Shown: one piece after another, positions 62,356 through 64,000 of the stretch | How positions within the stretch are numbered: position 1 is the first letter of the stretch | Layout: the number at the start of each line of letters is the position of its first letter | NCBI GenBank assembly: GCA_934561055.1 | Contig: CAKTFN010000001.1 | Coordinates: 1-64,000 of the forward strand | Length of the DNA: 64,000 nt | Origin: an uncultured Eubacteriales bacterium | GTDB lineage: Bacteria > Bacillota > Clostridia > Oscillospirales > Acutalibacteraceae | Direction of reading: 5' to 3' | Made by a program: the position numbers and the translations under genes | Notes under the pieces: model-generated | Database searches by the model: none | Told to the model about the DNA's origin: nothing | The model's input: only the letters and a program-made list of their open reading frames with translations

Positions 62356-62536
62356 GATAAACAGATTTTGAAAAAATTTCATACTTATTTAAAAATATTT
62401 AAATATTAAAATTTCCGAAAGTCAATAAAAACAAATAAATCCTTCTTAAATTCATAAATAATTAAAAAAATCGTCACAAATTGTTACAAAAATATGTCAT
62501 AAAAATTAAACAGTTTGCCAAAAATCCGATATTGTG
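62356..62536. other. AT-rich intergenic stretch
   Basis: Very AT-rich, with many short A and T tracts in partial phase. No gene, long repeat or hairpin is recognised. It may act as an UP-element or curved DNA for the downstream promoter, which is an inference. Confidence 0.4.
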
Positions 62537-62565
62537 TTGACTTTGATGTTTATAAATGTTATCAT
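62537..62565 (+). promoter_or_regulatory. Promoter of the secreted protein gene
   Basis: TTGACT (62537-62542), a 17-base spacer and TATCAT (62560-62565), leaving a leader of about 75 bases before the ATG. Confidence 0.65.
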
Positions 62566-62644
62566 CAATTTGTATAGATGAGAAAGGTGGCCGAATCTCA
62601 CTTTTCTCTTTACGGAAAACAAAAATTATTTAGGAGGTTTTTAC

Positions 62645-64000
62645 ATGAAAACAGGAAAGAAACTGCTTAGTGTTTTACTTTCGCTAATTATGATCGTCAG
62701 CACGGTGAGCATTTCATTTACAACGTTCACTGTTTCCGCGGTTGACGGCAATGACTTGAAGTCGGCTTTTTCAAAGATTACCGACACATCACTGACAAAC
62801 GGCGACGGAACAATGCTTAATGCCGCTGAAGTGCTGTACCAATATGTGTACGGTATTGCAGAACCGCGTTGCAACGGGGTTGGAGGAAACGGAAGCTGGG
62901 CTACTGTTTCTCCCGTCGGAAATAACTCTTCCGTTGATCTTAACGCTTCCGCCAGAAATGCGACACCGGGTTATGATGCGGTAATCAACAGTCTTATTCC
63001 CACGGCGGGCGTTACCGACGATTCTGCGGCAAGCCGGAGAAACGGAAGTGAAAAGCGTTATAATGGTCAAGGAAGTATTGGTTTCCAAGAAGGATGGGTT
63101 CAATATAATATTGGCAACGATGTTAACCATTCTGTGACCGTTAGCGCAGATATTCAAAAGATTCTTTTAACTTACGGTTCGCTCGGCGCAGTTCCGCAAA
63201 GCATTCTTACCTCGGTGACTTATAATTATAATAATGCTTTAAGAAGGGGCTATGCAAGACACAGTCAAGATAAAAAGAAATGGAAAGTTTTGGTCTACAG
63301 AGAGTGGTTCTGGTCATCACTTTCATGGCAGTCCCTTTCACAGAAGCCGACAAGAACAAATGTTGTTACGGATACAACGGCTTATCAGAATCTTCATGCT
63401 TTTGCCGACTGGTTCACCGATTCAAGAACTAACACTTCCGTTAACGATCTTGCTAAACTTTCCGCCTCGGAAATCAATGCGCTTATCGCTTCAAACAATC
63501 AGGCATTTGCAAAGCTTGATTCATATTCCGAAGATGTCAAAAATCACTTCTTCGATATGGCAAAAGTCAAAGCATACATGGATAACTGCCTCTTTGCTCA
63601 AAAGGTTATCAATGCAAAGCCGGCAATCGAATCTCTCGGCAACGCAATGAACGCAGGCTATGACGCAAACGATCTTTCGGCAATGAACGGAATTTATACC
63701 GCTCAAAAGCCGAACCTTGATTTTGTCAAGAGCGTATCCGCCGATGTTATTGCTTATGTTCGCAACAACTTTTCGGGCTTTTCCGAGTTCTCGGTTGAAA
63801 ATGCCGAAGCTTTCATGACTCAGCTCGACAAGGATATTCAGCTTTATAAAATCAGAGAAATCAAGGCTAATATCGACGCTCTCAGAGCACAGTATCCCGA
63901 CGCCGAAGCAATCAAAACTATTGAGGACAATCAGCTGCTTTGGAACTACTATGACCTCATCAAGGGCTACAACAACACCCTTTCAACGGCGTTTACTCAG
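62645..64000 (+). CDS. Large secreted protein of unknown function (partial at right edge)
   Basis: The frame is open from ATG 62645 (AGGAGG 8 bases upstream) to the last base, 452 codons, with no stop in the window. The product starts with a signal peptide (MKTGKKLLSVLLSLIMIVST, cut probable after VSA near residue 32). Residues 33-260 are Asn/Ser/Gly-rich with a tryptophan cluster (REWFWSSLSWQ near 220). From about 265 onward the protein is alpha-helical and Ala/Asn-rich, suggesting a helical-bundle surface domain. No family was recognised. The signal peptide style matches the secreted hydrolase at the left end. The protein is probably much longer, with anchoring signals outside the window. 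Confidence 0.75.
   Translation, partial: MKTGKKLLSVLLSLIMIVSTVSISFTTFTVSAVDGNDLKSAFSKITDTSLTNGDGTMLNAAEVLYQYVYGIAEPRCNGVGGNGSWATVSPVGNNSSVDLNASARNATPGYDAVINSLIPTAGVTDDSAASRRNGSEKRYNGQGSIGFQEGWVQYNIGNDVNHSVTVSADIQKILLTYGSLGAVPQSILTSVTYNYNNALRRGYARHSQDKKKWKVLVYREWFWSSLSWQSLSQKPTRTNVVTDTTAYQNLHAFADWFTDSRTNTSVNDLAKLSASEINALIASNNQAFAKLDSYSEDVKNHFFDMAKVKAYMDNCLFAQKVINAKPAIESLGNAMNAGYDANDLSAMNGIYTAQKPNLDFVKSVSADVIAYVRNNFSGFSEFSVENAEAFMTQLDKDIQLYKIREIKANIDALRAQYPDAEAIKTIEDNQLLWNYYDLIKGYNNTLSTAFTQ

Noticed and set aside
63252..63650. Short closed frame of 132 codons inside the right-edge region
   Set aside because: It lies in another frame within the continuous secreted-protein coding sequence that starts at 62645.
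1..64000. CRISPR arrays or long tandem repeats
   Set aside because: No regularly spaced repeated units were seen on reading the sequence; the only long duplicate noticed is the terminator segment near 45.6 and 59.4 kb.

Overview
The window is a chromosomal segment from an endospore-forming member of the Clostridia, probably Oscillospiraceae/Ruminococcaceae-like. This is inferred from a complete spoIIIA operon, the gene order nusB-xseA-xseB-ispA-dxs-tlyA-nadK-argR-recN, ecfA1-ecfA2-ecfT-truA, a ClpE-type unfoldase, strong Shine-Dalgarno sites with some TTG and GTG starts, and lysine-rich signal peptides typical of gut Clostridia. GC content looks moderate and was not computed. No rRNA gene and no CRISPR array was seen.

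Layout. Bases 1-11000 are an accessory-looking block: the 3' end of a large serine recombinase at the left edge, a GH110-type alpha-galactosidase, and then a leftward series (secreted alpha/beta hydrolase, AlkD-like protein, flavin oxidoreductase, histidine phosphatase, YfhO membrane protein). From 11096 to 15823 lies spoIIIAA-AH. A candidate structured RNA with its own promoter (15858-16052) precedes the long nusB-to-recN operon, followed by tyrS and a DUF554 membrane protein. Bases 27730-33094 carry a membrane-embedded M28 peptidase, a GH38 alpha-mannosidase and a PHP phosphatase. An ABC-F ATPase runs leftward at 33173-35086. Then rightward: a zinc-ribbon membrane protein, a DUF1858 redox protein behind a possible RNA switch, trmK-nif3-rqcH-dnaE, pfkA-radC-nadE, ruvCAB-glmM-methyltransferase-ecf-truA-DUF5711-like, cvpA-pgsA-clpE, four tRNAs (Gly, Arg, His, Gln), a MITE, a WYL regulator, an SDR/zinc-ribbon fusion, and a secreted protein that runs off the right edge.

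How the genes work together. Most of the window is housekeeping: isoprenoid precursors (dxs, ispA), NAD metabolism (nadK, nadE), recombination and replication (recN, ruvCAB, xseAB, dnaE), RNA modification (trmK, tlyA, truA), ribosome rescue (rqcH), cell envelope (glmM, pgsA, yfhO) and sporulation. The glycosidases GH110 and GH38 have no signal peptides, which suggests intracellular trimming of imported host-type glycans. I found no clearly new multi-gene defence or biosynthetic system. The most interesting signals are small and non-coding: the unidentified RNA upstream of nusB, a leader upstream of the DUF1858 gene with mutually exclusive pairings that reach the ribosome binding site, a MITE fused to a duplicated copy of the nadE downstream terminator, and promoters embedded in perfect inverted repeats.
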